DNA of 64,000 bases from Dimorphilus gyrociliatus. Taxonomy: Eukaryota > Annelida > Polychaeta > Dinophilidae. Positions 39,301 through 51,686 of this stretch are shown piece by piece. Position 1 is the stretch's first letter, and every line of letters begins with the position of its first letter. The translations under genes were made by a program, and so were the position numbers. Location of the stretch: NCBI GenBank assembly GCA_904063045.1, contig CAJFCJ010000003.1, positions 1,736,001 to 1,800,000 on the forward strand, given 5' to 3'. The notes beneath the pieces are model-generated. The model was not told the DNA's origin. It made no database searches and saw nothing but the letters and a program-made list of their open reading frames with translations.

Positions 39301-40189
39301 TGAAGCGCCAATAACATATGATGAAGTTTAATATTTTTAAAGAGTCTCAGTGAAAGCATTAAGGGAGATTTATCATATTAAATACACAGACTTTTAGCTT
39401 TTTCTCATTATAATTAGGTTTGTTGTTGTTTAGGTATAATAGACAAAATTAGTATTTCTCTGTAGTAGCAATCTGTTCATATTTCGTTTTATTTCGACAG
39501 AAGAAACATTTAACCTTAAACTAAAAATATGAAATGAAAATATTTCTTATAAATCATATATAGTGACTATTACTATATACTATATGCGATTCAGCATACT
39601 AAATTAGCTTTAATTAGTAAATGGCCTTAAATTCTCAACTTTTTTCTTTTGAAGCAATAGTTAATTAAGCTCTTTACTATCTTTATCAGGTAATAATTGA
39701 AAACTTATGAGATTTTAAACACAAAAAAACAAATTGGAATTTAATAAGGTTTAAGTAAATAAATAAATCGTTTATATTTGTCCTATACTTTAATCTAGAT
39801 ATGTACAGAACATGTCTGTCTATAAATTAGTTGATTGATATCACAATTCTATAGCAATAAAACAATAGCATAAAATAATTGGTTCTTCATAAAACGGTAG
39901 CAATTAATGTTAGTATTTGTATCCTATATGATGTAAGTAAACAATAGTAAATCTATCACCTATTCGCCATAGATATAAACTAGGGATATTCTGAGTAATA
40001 TTTCATTTTATGAACCAAAGATGTACTTTGTATTTGGCATGCCATACATAGATGTTAACTGCCTTAAGTATGACATTGATCTTCTTTATTTTGAGGCTAG
40101 GTAAAACTACAGACGCAAGAGCGATTACATATTAAGCAAAACGTGTGCCCACTCTTAAAGGATTAATAATTTCTATAATATTGACAGAA
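36321..40189. other. Large intergenic region upstream of the NCKX gene
   Basis: 3.9 kb without recognisable coding sequence. It holds a (TA)n tract (36338-36364) and a locally GC-richer island at about 37840-38080 with a TGACGTCA (37900-37907) and a CTCF-like match. A second TGACGTCA lies at 39030-39037. The island may contain the untranslated first exon of the exchanger gene. The remainder is AT-rich with no structure noticed. Confidence 0.45.
36338..36364. repeat. (TA)n microsatellite
   Basis: About 27 bp of uninterrupted TA dinucleotides starting 18 bp after the ACOT9 stop codon, so it lies in the 3' UTR or just past it. Confidence 0.9.
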
Positions 40190-43100
40190 ATGCCTTCAAC
40201 TTCTTTGGTAAGACGAAGGAAGCATCGATGGCTAAAAATCTTGGGCTACAGTACAGAAGATATAATCAAATGGAGGAAATTTGGTCTCATAACCATTGCT
40301 ATAACTGTTGTCTCCGCTCATATATATCTACAACAGTCTGAAGATACACTTGTGGGTAAAATGACAGGTAAAACTGCAATACTCATGGACTCTAGGTTTT
40401 TTTTTCAAAATATGATCCAAGTATTAAAAAAAGAGAATTTGCATGATGTTTCTAACTTATTTAACTAGGCACAAATCCGTTTAACTATTGAATGGAGAAT
40501 TTTTATTGGCCATGCTTACATAACGATATTTTTTGTAAGAGTTTCTCTTTCAGATCTTGTCGGGTCTCCTGTCTAAAATCAATACCTAAGTAATGTTAAA
40601 TCAGCATACATCTTGAGTCATTTAGAATCTGATATATCTAAAACAGTTCTGTTAGAGATTGTAAAAAAATGAAGGAAAGACGCTAGTAAAATGTATGTTT
40701 CTGAAGATTAAGCAATTACTAATATGAGCTCTCGTCATTTAAATACCACTAAAGAATGTGAGAATAGTTAAACAATCAAAAAATGTTTATTTCGTTGCTA
40801 AGGCATTTATATTGACAGAACTATACTTTGAAATATTAATAATTTACCAATGCTGATTATGATCTTACTAGAGTATTATTTATAGCATTATTTCTGACTT
40901 GAAGTAACCTACAATTTCTTTAAATGTAGGAACAAAAAATGAACATCTTTTAAGTTAAGCTCCAGATTAAAAGTAATTAATTAAATTCTGATATTACTTT
41001 CCCTTCGATTTCACACAGGTTTGCAAGCCACATCTAGAAAATTATTGGCCAACTCTACTTCTCATGGACCAGAATGGGAATCGTGTGATTTTGAAAATAA
41101 TCATATTCCTGGACTGTGGATATTTTCACATGCAGTCTGTGTAATAATCGTCTTTATTGGTAATTATTGATGGTATAAAATGGACAAATGAATGTTACAT
41201 ATCTACTTAGATAGATACTTATACATACTAATATATATGCTATATATATATACTGTATATACAGTCTATGTATTGTATATATTAGTATATACAGTATACT
41301 AGTGACATATATAGCTATTGTAAAGAGCAAGATTTTAGCTATTCTTCCTGACAGTAATTTCTTCTTCAGCTTTGGCAATTATATGTGATGACTTCTTCGT
41401 GCCGTCCCTTGAAGTTATATCTGAAAAATTACACTTATCTGGTGATACTTTCTGCATAAAAAAGCTTTCCATTATATTATCTCTAACTTTCAGAGGATGT
41501 TGCTGGGGCTACGTTCATGGCAGGTGGAAGCTCTGCACCGGAACTTTTCACTTCCGTAGCTGGTGTTGCAGTGAAAACGGACGTTGGTGTCGGAACTATC
41601 GTCGGGTGAGTGTAATTATATTACAGGTGAAATTTTTTTTATCAATATTCCGGTAGAAACATGGCTTAATCTCTCATATAGTGAGAGGATTTGTCTAATG
41701 ATTTTTATCTCAAAGGCCTTTCCTAATAATATAGAGATCAAACCCGTCGGGAAAATAAAACCTATTTCAAATAACTATATCGAAATAGCTTATGTTCGTT
41801 GTTAAATTTGCTATTCTGATAGAATTACGACGGTTTGCAATGCTATCTAAGTGTCCTGAAATGCTAGTAAATCAATGTTCTCTGCCACTTCTTACACTTG
41901 TTTATATCACTCTGAGATTACAATCGAAAGTTTTTCATGCGAGCTTGAGCAAGTGAACAAATTTATTTGGAAAGTGCTACGACCCTAATATGCTAAAAAG
42001 AAATTAATGCATATTTTCAAGTAAAATAATGAAGTATAAAAATAAGGTCATTTTTTGCTCTAAACCTTTCATACACCTTGTAATTGTAGACTCCAAAAGG
42101 GAGTTGTTGTTAGATCTCAGGTAGATGAGTAAAGGCTGAAAGAAAATACCCAATAGTTTATACCCTTCTTTGACCTTGATTTCATTTACCAGTAATAAAT
42201 GCCCAACAGTGTAACAAATATGATATATAATCATAAAACGCTCTCGAATATTGAATAATGAATATAAGTCGGATTAGATTTATGAATGTTAGCGCTTCGG
42301 TAAGATTTAATAAAATCTAACAGGAACCATTTAAAAAGAATTTTACTTTAATTACCATTAAGAAACCAGTAGAAATATAAATTATATTTAATTGATAAAA
42401 GCATTTGACGATATTCGGTACATATCTCTTTGATGAAAATCGCTCAACCATTCTTTGACATTTTTTTATGAGCTAAATATTTTACGAGAAGGTTTCTATA
42501 TGTCGTCAGTTTTAATATCTATAATAAATAGAACTTAAATGGTTAAGCAGTGGGAATTATTACCTTTTAACCAAAGCATTTATAACTATCATTTTTATGT
42601 GTTAAAACGCAATTTGTCTTTTGTACCGATTGAACGCAAGTATTAAATGGCATATGAATATATGTAGCTTATAATATATTTATAAAAGATTTTTATGCTG
42701 GTCATTTATGATCGATAGTACAAATGAATATTTAAACCTTATGATTGACCAGATTAGATAGGAAATTATAGGCAATGCTAGTTAATAATTCCTTACAATC
42801 TAAATGAGTATCCCAAGGCTGAAAGGCCTAAGAAAGCAGCTTTATGAACTATTAGCTTTTCATTTGCCCTCCTAGAATAGGACTAATGACTTTTTTATGT
42901 ATTTATGAATACGCAAACGGTTTATTTTCTAATTTTTTGATAAATTAGAGTGCCTCAAAAATATACAAATGATTTGAAATCAAAGGAGTAAAATTTATAG
43001 ATCTAATAATGACTATTCCTATATGGTTTTCAATTATTTAACAGCTCGGCAGTATTTAATCTGTTGATCATTATCGCTTTAACTGGCGCTTTGGCTGGAC

Positions 43101-45733
43101 AAGTTTTGAACCTTGACTGGCGTCCTCTCTTACGAGACTCTTTCTTCTATGCCATGAGTATTGCTTGTTTCATTGTCTTTTCTTGGGATGCAAAATTTAG
43201 TCATTGGGAGGCCGCTGTGCTCTTATGTCTTTACATTGCCTATATCGGACTTATGTTTGTGAATCCCAACCTTATGAATTGGATGTCAACGTGGCGGGGC
43301 TGGTAAGAATTTTATTACATCTATACTTTCGTTTTCTAGCAAATTTTTTTCTAACATTACTCCAATATTATTACTTCTCAGCTGTAAAAGCTCAATGATT
43401 AACCCAACATCGATGGAAGATGGGCCTGAGACGGAACAAACAGGAGCAGACGAAAAAAATGAAAACAAACTGCGTAAGGTAAAGTAACAAAACTATAATT
43501 AAATACTACATTTGGTATTAGATCTTGAAAATAAAAAAGCTTTATTTAAATTGTTACATTGTATACGTATATATATATATGTATAGACCTCGACAAACGG
43601 ACTTACAAATACTCAGGAGCCAAACGGAGAGGTAAACGGAGATGTTTGCTTTTGCTTTTACTATCTTTCAATTTATTTACAAAACATAAAGGGTTTTAAT
43701 TTTTTTAAAGCTTTTCTTTTTTCTTCTATACACATGCTCTATCATGGGTATTAACGCATGGTTGATCTTTTTTTTGAAATTTGAATAAGAATATGGTTCA
43801 CTGAAATTCATGATAATTTTCACCCAGCTCATACTATTGCTTCAAAAGCAGCAGAAATTAGGTTACATAAAAAACTATAGAAACGTATCACGTGACATGG
43901 AGGCTGCTCCATATTCCGTTACATTGGAATTTTCTTTGCTGAAATTGTAATGGTTTCATCAGAATGATAATTATTTTCCAAAGCAAAATAATAATTTTAC
44001 AAATTCATCTTTTTAGAAGAGTTTTTGGCTCGTTTAAAAGGGCTAAAAAGCTGTATCTTTCTGTTACATACGTATACTAATCCTTATATATACATACTAA
44101 TATATACTATATATATTCAAACATCTTCTCTCTATAGTATTTTATTTAGACTTTTTTTATAGCAGTCTCTGGTTGGAGGTCATGCTAGAAGAGTTTCAGT
44201 TATCTCTCAAATATCTCACGAGCAAGAAGGAAAACAGTTTCATCATGAGAAGAGACATTCAATTTCGGCTGCTCTAGTAAGTGACAGGATTCAAAAATTT
44301 TCGAACTTATCGATATGCATATAGCAGCACTTATTAATTTATTAATCAATTAAAATAACAGGCAAACTATACATAACAATTACGATGGTTAAATTTCAAG
44401 CTTACTAATAAAATATTAACAATTAACATTTTTTGCTGTGAGTGTTTAACATTTTCAGATGTCAAAATCACCACCCCATTCGCCTTCCGTTGTGAATCAA
44501 GGACTCCACCTTTTCCAAAACGTAACAAAAGCTCATCAAAAAGCCGATAGTGGATTTCAAAGCCGGGAAGCCTCCACTCACGAAAGTGTCATTAATTCTA
44601 CTGGCGACGTTCAATCATCGCCAGATAGACAAAAATTACCACCCTTACAAAGCTCGCCTCCTAATCATAATGATAGCTATCAGCTTCAAAATCTTTCCTC
44701 ACCTCCCCCATTACCACCTATTTCTAATGGCAATGATCCAGTTAATGGAATTAAACAGATGAACAGACCAAACCGTACAAGCGTAACTTCCCAACAAAAC
44801 GACATCAAAGAAGAAATTTCAAATGAATCCAACGAAAATGTTAATGTATTTTCTTCATTACATTTATAATTCTTTGCGTAAAGTTATTGAATGTTTTAGA
44901 GAGAGAATGACGGAGATGATACTGACCATGAAGAAACTATACGCTGTTGTCCATGTTCCGGATGTCCCAAAGTGCGAACCTATCCTCCTAGCTGTGAAAT
45001 TGCTAGAACTGAAGGCGGTTGTCTCAATTGGCTCAAAACAATAGGACGTTGGTTATTATGGATTCCATCATTTCCCTTTCTTTGCCTCTTCTCTTGGACA
45101 ATTCCAGATTGCTCGAAACCTCATTTACAAAAGTTTTTTCTCTTTAGCTTTTTTATATCGGTTGCATGGATTGCTCTACTCAGCTTTACTATGGTTACAC
45201 TGGTTGGACGTACTGGATGCATTCTAAACATAGACAGCTACGTCATGGGTTTAGTTATTATTGCCGTTGGCACTAGCATACCGGATGCCCTAAGTTCTGT
45301 TTTAGTTGCCAGGGACGGCTATGGAGATATGGCTGTATCAAACGCTATTGGTTCGAATGTATTTGATATTAACCTGGGCCTGGGTCTACCTTTTCTCATT
45401 CGTATTGGAATTGACAAAGGAGATCCAATCAAGCTGTTGCAATTAGATTCAGAATGGGTAAGTTATTTGGTCATTTTGTTGTGGAATTTTCTCAATATTT
45501 AATAAAATTCTTAGAACGACTATTACGACGGAACCATGAAAATTGTACCGCATGCGAAATTTGGTTTCTTGTTAATACTGGAGTTGATTATAGCTCTCTT
45601 CTTCTTTACAATTTTTCGCTTTAGATTAAATAAATACATAGGTATAACTTTCGTTTGTCTTTATGTTATTTTCGTAACCTATGCATTTATTCAAGAACTT
45701 GTCTGCGTGAAAAAATATTCAACTTATTGTTAA
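40190..45733 (+). CDS. K+-dependent Na+/Ca2+ exchanger (NCKX, SLC24)
   Basis: Eleven exons: 40190-40367, 41019-41159, 41370-41441, 41494-41605, 43045-43302, 43382-43478, 43587-43631, 44166-44276, 44459-44839, 44900-45457 and 45515-45733, about 723 aa. It exports Ca2+ (with K+) in exchange for Na+ at the plasma membrane. The first hydrophobic segment follows a basic N-terminus ([17 protein letters not shown]). The alpha-1 repeat is [34 protein letters not shown] and VGTIVGGSAVFNLL. A long polar cytosolic loop follows, encoded by four small exons. The alpha-2 repeat is [19 protein letters not shown] and [20 protein letters not shown]. The ion-binding glutamate/aspartate and the D that confers K+ dependence in NCKX2 (SNVFD) are present. 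Closest by eye to NCKX1/2. Intron 4 is 1.4 kb, the rest mostly short. Convergent with RSRC1. Confidence 0.92.
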
Positions 45734-46197
45734 TTTTAAAGATAAAGTTTTATTCTTGTTCTCTATATTCTTAATGTTTTCGTAACGTTCAAAAATGAGC
45801 ATTAATCATTTTCTCACATGCAAACTTGATAAGCTCTCTCTGATGTGCCAAAACACTTTGTCTATGTTACGCATCCTGCATCGATTAACATGAAATTAAT
45901 TGTACAGTAGAAATTAATCAACATTCGAATTTTGAATCATTTTTTGTTATGTCTATCAGAATTTAAAGTGTGCAAATTTTTGTTTGAGATATGGGGATGA
46001 TGTTTTCCACAGATTTCGTAGATCTCAATGTCTAAGCCAAATTAATTTTAATTTCTTACTGATGTATATGTTTGATTAGTAAATCTAGAAAAAGTAATTA
46101 CAATAATTACAACTCATAAGTTAAGCTGCACAACCTTAGAGTAACAATTATTATATGAACAATTAAAATACAATTATTGTACAAGCGATAAACGCCG
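45734..46197. other. Convergent 3' spacer
   Basis: AT-rich spacer between the exchanger gene (+) and RSRC1-like gene (-); presumed 3' UTRs. Nothing else was recognised. Confidence 0.5.
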
Positions 46198-47293
46198 CTA
46201 AAAGCCTTCCCGCCTGCGAAGTTTCTTTAGAACATCTAGCCATCTATTCCAACGTATTCCAAACTCCTCTTCAATCTGAAAAATTTTTTTATAGCTCATA
46301 AAAAGAGGATGGGCATCCTTACGTTTTTGTGAAACAGCGATCTTGGATTCACCTCACTTACAGTTTGTACTGAAGAAGATCCTACGTCAAACGTATTACC
46401 GAAAATAGCTTTTTCATGAGAAACAGTCTCATGAAAATCATGTTTCGGTTTCTTTTTTCTGCTGCCAACAAATGCTGATTGATGAAATCCCCCTAATTCA
46501 ACCGACTCCAATATCTTAAATCTTTCATCATTATCCAATGCTGATAAACTAAAGGAAGGCCCAATTGCTGTTGGTAAAGATTTATTCATTGAGAAATCTT
46601 CATCTGTTGCCTTTGCAGTAAAGAGAGCTTTTTGAAGAGTTAATTCAGCTTTTTCTTTTGGTGTCTAAAGATATGAATGTTAATTAAACGTTTACCATAC
46701 AATAGTAAATTCAATAAAAAGACTTTTATATTTTTAGATAAGTTATAATTAAGGTACATTTCTTAGTATGACCAAGAATCCTTCCAAGCTGATACTATTA
46801 ATACTTTGCTGTTGCATAGGTGGGCAAAAAGCTCTTCAATAACCTTTAATTTAGTCAAATTTTTATAACTACAATTACTGAAAAATATTAGACAACTGCA
46901 AAATACAGGAACAAGAAATTTTCACCATGTGCAAATAACCAGGAGTGTTTGTTGTTGTCTCCTTAGGAGATTCCGACTTCGACTTGCTTATTCTATTGCT
47001 CCTCGACCTAAAGTACTCCAATTATTAATTTGCTTCAAAGTTTCTTCTTCTTTACCTATCATATCGTCTGCTTCTACTGCGCGAACGAGAGTTCCTTTTG
47101 TTTTTCCTCGTCGGACTATTGCTTCTAGAGCGCCTCTTCTGTCTTCTTGAGCGACGAGATTCTTTGTTTTCATTTCTATAAAGAGCTGCTTTGCAAATTA
47201 AAATGACTTCAGACGTTCTACGTACCTAGAAAATCCAGAATTTTTTCCAAGATCTATATCATAGTCAGTCTCGTCACTTGATCGTCGACCCAT
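46198..47293 (-). CDS. RSRC1: RSRC1-like serine/arginine-rich splicing-related protein
   Basis: ATG 47293 opens with MGRRSSD, the exact N-terminus of vertebrate RSRC1 (SRrp53). Exon 1 ends phase 2 (TCTAG then GTACGT). Exon 2, read in the frame set by that splice, encodes an RS domain (RRSRSNSPTRKNKRNSRSRS, SRSRRYDR); another frame of the same DNA is also open but meaningless. A 48-nt intron follows, then SRSNRISKSKSESPKE. Later exons give KAELTLQKALFTAKATDE, SLPTAIG, an ESVELGGFHQSAF block aligning with IESDSFVQQTF of RSRC1, and the C-terminus WNRWLDVLKKLRRREGF, aligning with the family's WFKRLIALRQER. Total about 210 aa, shorter than human (334). Nuclear role in 3' splice-site selection is known for the family. 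The join at about 46.9 kb is provisional. Confidence 0.78.
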
Positions 47294-50200
47294 TAACCAC
47301 GAAATAAAAAATCCTATCGAAAAAATTGAATAACCCTACTTTATTCTATAATAAAATATTTTTTATATCTCTAACTGAATGGTTGTCTCACATATACTTT
47401 TTCACGTACAATATACATTACCTTATGTTGTAAATGGAAAGAGTTTTAAAGGCTTATCCGCATTTATAGTTGGTGAAGTGAAGTAGATGGCGCCTAAAAA
47501 TAATAAATTGGCTATACTAAGGTTGTACCGGTTACTGGACCTTTACGGGCCTTTCTAAAGCTAGGATGTAATTTTCCAGTGCCCCGAATTAAACTGTTTA
47601 AGGGTATATTTTATTGATAAAGGTCAAGAAACATTATTTAAGAGTCATCTCTATATTGATATGTTAAACATATAGCGGGGTAATATTATTATACTGATTA
47701 GTGCCTATGGCAAGTATAACTTCTGTTAGGCATTGATTTCAGCTGAACAAAACTGACCACATGGTTGCTCGTTGGATGGGTCAAGTGAGGAAATCCAAAA
47801 TGTATGTATTAGGATAAGAATGAGAAAATATTAAAGATTCGTTTGTTTGTGTTCATTATTTCAATTTTTAAAATTTTGCGACAGTGTTTTAGTAAGACCC
47901 ATATTTTTCATGTAACCGGTTGTTTCTTTTCTCCAATGTGGCCATTTCTTCTGACTGCCATCTAGAGGTTGTTATAAACTACAGATTGGGAAAGTCAAGA
48001 ATCGTTTTTCCGAACGATATGCAAAATAAATAAGAAAGGAAAGATAATATATTAGTATCTCTTAATATAACTATAATTTCTTTTTTAATAATCTATTTAC
48101 TTTCGTTAGGATATGAATTATAATTTATGTTAATTGAAATTGTTACATATAAACTAAATTGATAGGTATGAGCTTTTCAATGGTGACACAAAATTCTTCC
48201 TTTTATTCATGCGTTCTCTAGTTGCAGTTGAGACGATAATTTCAGAACACAAAATGAGTTCCTTTTGAGTATTGAAGTGACCTTTACTTTCACCAAATTC
48301 GCTTATACATTGAATGGATTTAGGAAGGTGTTTTGATTTATCTAATTTCTACGTTTCGAATTACCATTTTCATGCTTTAATTTTTATCTCTTCAGAGTAG
48401 TACTGTAACTTTTAAAGTAGGAGAGTGAAATGAGTTTTTAACAAAACGTAGTGAGACTCAAATTGAGATAGATAGAGCTTTTTAAGCATAAAAAATTTAC
48501 ATTTTATTGTTACATCTTTCAATGACAATATAACATGTTAATAAAACTACTTTAAAGTTTAAGTTTTATCGGTTATGTGATGAAGTAAATACAAGTATAC
48601 AAGTGTAGGAATTTTAAAATCCTAAGTAATCTACTTTTTGAATATTACTTTTAAGAATTGAAATAATTAATTTTTACAAGAAATAAATTATATAAATCGA
48701 ATTTACACATTCATCTTTTTATGATAATGAATTCACGTTTTATTTGAAAATGAGCATTGATTGTCTTTGCTCACCGGACACTTAATAAACCTAACATATT
48801 CTGATTAAATTTGTAAAACTTTTAAACTAAACTGCGTTGAAATTATTCTTACATATTTGAATCATTGGCACATACTAGAAATTATAGATATTTATACAGA
48901 TCAAATAAAACTCATATTTCGTTCATTTAGGTCTATTTCTAGATGAGGTCTCAGTAAAATTCAACTATTTTGAAAATTGTATTCTCTCCTTAAAAAATAA
49001 AAATATAAATGTATTTTTATATGACTATAAATTTTTTTCTCTACTTTAAACATCATTTCATATTATAATCGAGTATAGCGTAGTCTTTTTGTATAAATCT
49101 GTTTCTTGAAATGTTAGGAAAACTACATGAAGTTTTGATATCACGGTGATATACTTTTCAAACAAAAAGCTGTATTGCTTTTATATACCAATCTTGTACA
49201 AACCTCAACAAATTTCTTAAACTGGATTTTAAGTGGAAAATAAAGTTAGTTCATCTAAGAACTATAATACTCTACAAATAAAAAAAACACTTACTGCCAT
49301 CTGTAAGTAAAATAACGCACTGAATGCGTTGCGTTCTGATTTTTTCAATCTGATAATACAGCACATCTGACATTAATTTGACTTGTTCAGATAAAGTACT
49401 AGTTTTTCTTACTGAAATATGCCATCTCAAGAAGCGAAAGACTAAGTTTTTATATTATTTATATTGAAAAACAAACTTACTAACCTTTAATTTTCTCTCA
49501 TATATATAGCATACAAAGTCAGGAGTCAAATGTTGTAAAAACTTAAGACAGTTATATTTAGATATCGGATCATAAATACTTTAATATATTATTCTACCAA
49601 CTCATCCATATGACAACCTTTCCAACTGAAAGACCAATACTTTTTAGTATTAATAAAAACTTATTTTCACTGAAACACTTGTTGCGAATTCAAATCATTA
49701 AAATCATAACATAATATTAGCAGATGTACCTTCTTGTTGAAGAAATTAAAATTTTCAATGTTTCAAGAATAACCTTATTTAAAAATTTGGGTGTCTGACA
49801 TACAAAATGTCATAAAGCCGCCCCACAAGTCAGATTAGTGTCTCCAACAGTTTTTCTTTCGTTCGATAAGCAGCTGTGAGCCTTTATTTATCCCTGGCAC
49901 GCACTTAAACATATCAGTGGCATCCATGTTTATGTTTTTCAAATGTTATACGGATCCTTTGCTGCTCTCCTTGCTTCTTGCAATAATAATAAGCTATGTA
50001 ATGTTTACCATTTTCAGCGAACTTTTTTTCTTGTTATTAAATTTATCAACTATATTTCATTCATATAAGTGAATAACTTGATCAGATAACTTATTATTCA
50101 TTCTTTATATGGATAGATGATAATATAAAAGACTCTAGTTTTAGGTAGATCTATCTCCGCAATACGCCTTCAAATAAAAATTTATCTAAAATCTGTTGGC

Positions 50201-50342
50201 GTATTATGCAAGAATAATATTTTACTGAGTTTAGAATGTATACAAACATTTCATTTTAACATCTCTAAAATCCGTTTACTTTTTAAAATGGTATACTTCT
50301 ATTTAAGCACGGTTATAAGCATTTACGAAGTATTTAGAAATA
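47294..50342. promoter_or_regulatory. Intergenic region with three CTCF-like cores
   Basis: 3 kb between RSRC1 and the dopamine receptor gene (both minus). Three matches to the CTCF core YAGRKGGCRSY occur: TAGATGGCGCC 47484-47494 (+), TAGATGGCAGT at 47954-47964 (-) and CAGATGGCAGT at 49303-49313 (-). The rest is very AT-rich and without coding signal. An insulator function is inferred only. Confidence 0.4.
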
Positions 50343-51686
50343 TCAAAGCCTAACAACGGAATTCGAGCGATGATCAGAATAGTTAACGCTAAAACTGGAA
50401 TTTGATAATGGAGCGTTATAACGATTATTTCGTCTAGTTCTCAGTCTATTTTTTGGACACCAATGAAACAAAATTTTTGAAAACGCTCTTCTAAAATCTT
50501 TCATTGAACATGCGTAGATAACTGGATTCATTCCGGAATTAATGTAACCTAGCCAAGTGAAGACAGGAAACAGAATTTCACCGTGTTTGATACAATTGCT
50601 GCATAGACCTAATACAAATAAAGAAATAGTGAAAATCGTTACAAAAAAAGCTTATAGCTCCTCACCTGTAAGGACATTTAGGACAAAAAATGGCACCCAA
50701 CATATACAAAAGACCCCTATAACTATACCCAAAGTCTTAGCTGCCTTTTGCTCCTTAGCAAGTTTAGATAGTTTTCGACTCAAGGCAAAATGCTTCCATT
50801 TCCTTGAGACCATTCTTGGAGGTCGAATATGCTGTGTATAGCAATTATTTGGATTGATCAAGTGAGCTGGGGAATTAGGGCATTCCGAATCTGAGTCGGT
50901 GGTTTCAGCATATCTATAAGCTCCACCCCTGTGCATCCTTAACGTCATTGTTTCACCTGATTGCCCATCATTAACTAGTACTTTCGAACCACATTTTAAA
51001 CTTCTAGTTTGTTCACATGCTGCTACATATATCTTGTAATAAGCAAACATTATTATAAAAACGGGGCAGTAAAATGAAATTATCGATGAGAAGATGAGAT
51101 AATATACGTCTTCTGTAAAAGCGCATTTGTCGACTTCAATAGGTTCGGGAACAGTTGCTCTCCACCACAAAATGGCCGGAAACGAGATTGCTGACGAACA
51201 AATCCAGACTAGAGCGATGAGTATCAATGCCCTCCCTGTCGACATCTTTCCTGGATAAGCTATCGGATCTGTAATGGCCCAATATCGATCCAAAGATATA
51301 ACACTAAGATTTAAAATAGACGCCGTGCTTGCTAAAACATCAAAACTGTGCCAGACATCGCACCAATCTCTTCCAAAATACCAAACGTTATCAGTTAGTT
51401 CCATGACAATTGAGAAGGGCATTACAAGAGACCCGATAACAAGGTCAGCAACGGCTAATGATACGATAAAATAATATGTAACAGTTCGTAGATAACGTTC
51501 TCTAACAACCGCAATTATAACGAGCATATTACCACCAATAGTAATGAGAGCAAAAGTAGTTAGCAAAAGGCCTAAGGCTGGCTTGAATCGACGCCAACCA
51601 TCTTGATCCTGTGTAGTTCGATTTTCAGCGGTGATATTAATCCATTTACATAATAATGACGTGTCGTTGATTCGGCCGAGACACAT
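50343..51686 (-). CDS. Dop1R2-type (invertebrate dopamine) GPCR
   Basis: Two exons (51686-50666, 50608-50343) separated by a 57-nt phase-1 intron give about 428 aa with seven membrane segments. TM2 reads SLAVADLVIGSLVMPFSIVM. TM3 carries the amine-binding aspartate (CDVWHSFDVLASTASILNL) followed by SLDRYWAI. TM5 is followed by an intracellular loop 3 with EQTRSLKCG and TLRMHRGGAYR, a signature shared with insect Dop1R2 (DAMB). TM6 is IVIGVFCICWVPFFVLNVL and TM7 GYINSGMNPVIYACS. N-terminal NDTS and NITAENRT are glycosylation sites. The short C-tail contains CPKN, a possible palmitoylation cysteine. The family couples dopamine to cAMP/calcium signalling. The DRY, CWxP and NPxxY motifs are intact. 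Confidence 0.9.

Noticed and set aside
41200-41310. TATACTGTATATACAGT-like palindromes in an exchanger intron
   Set aside because: Simple alternating AT sequence, common across this window; no evidence for a specific element.
46988-47173. Alternative 61-codon frame (-) in the RSRC1 exon
   Set aside because: The other frame of the same DNA encodes the RS domain and splices in frame from the MGRRSSD exon.
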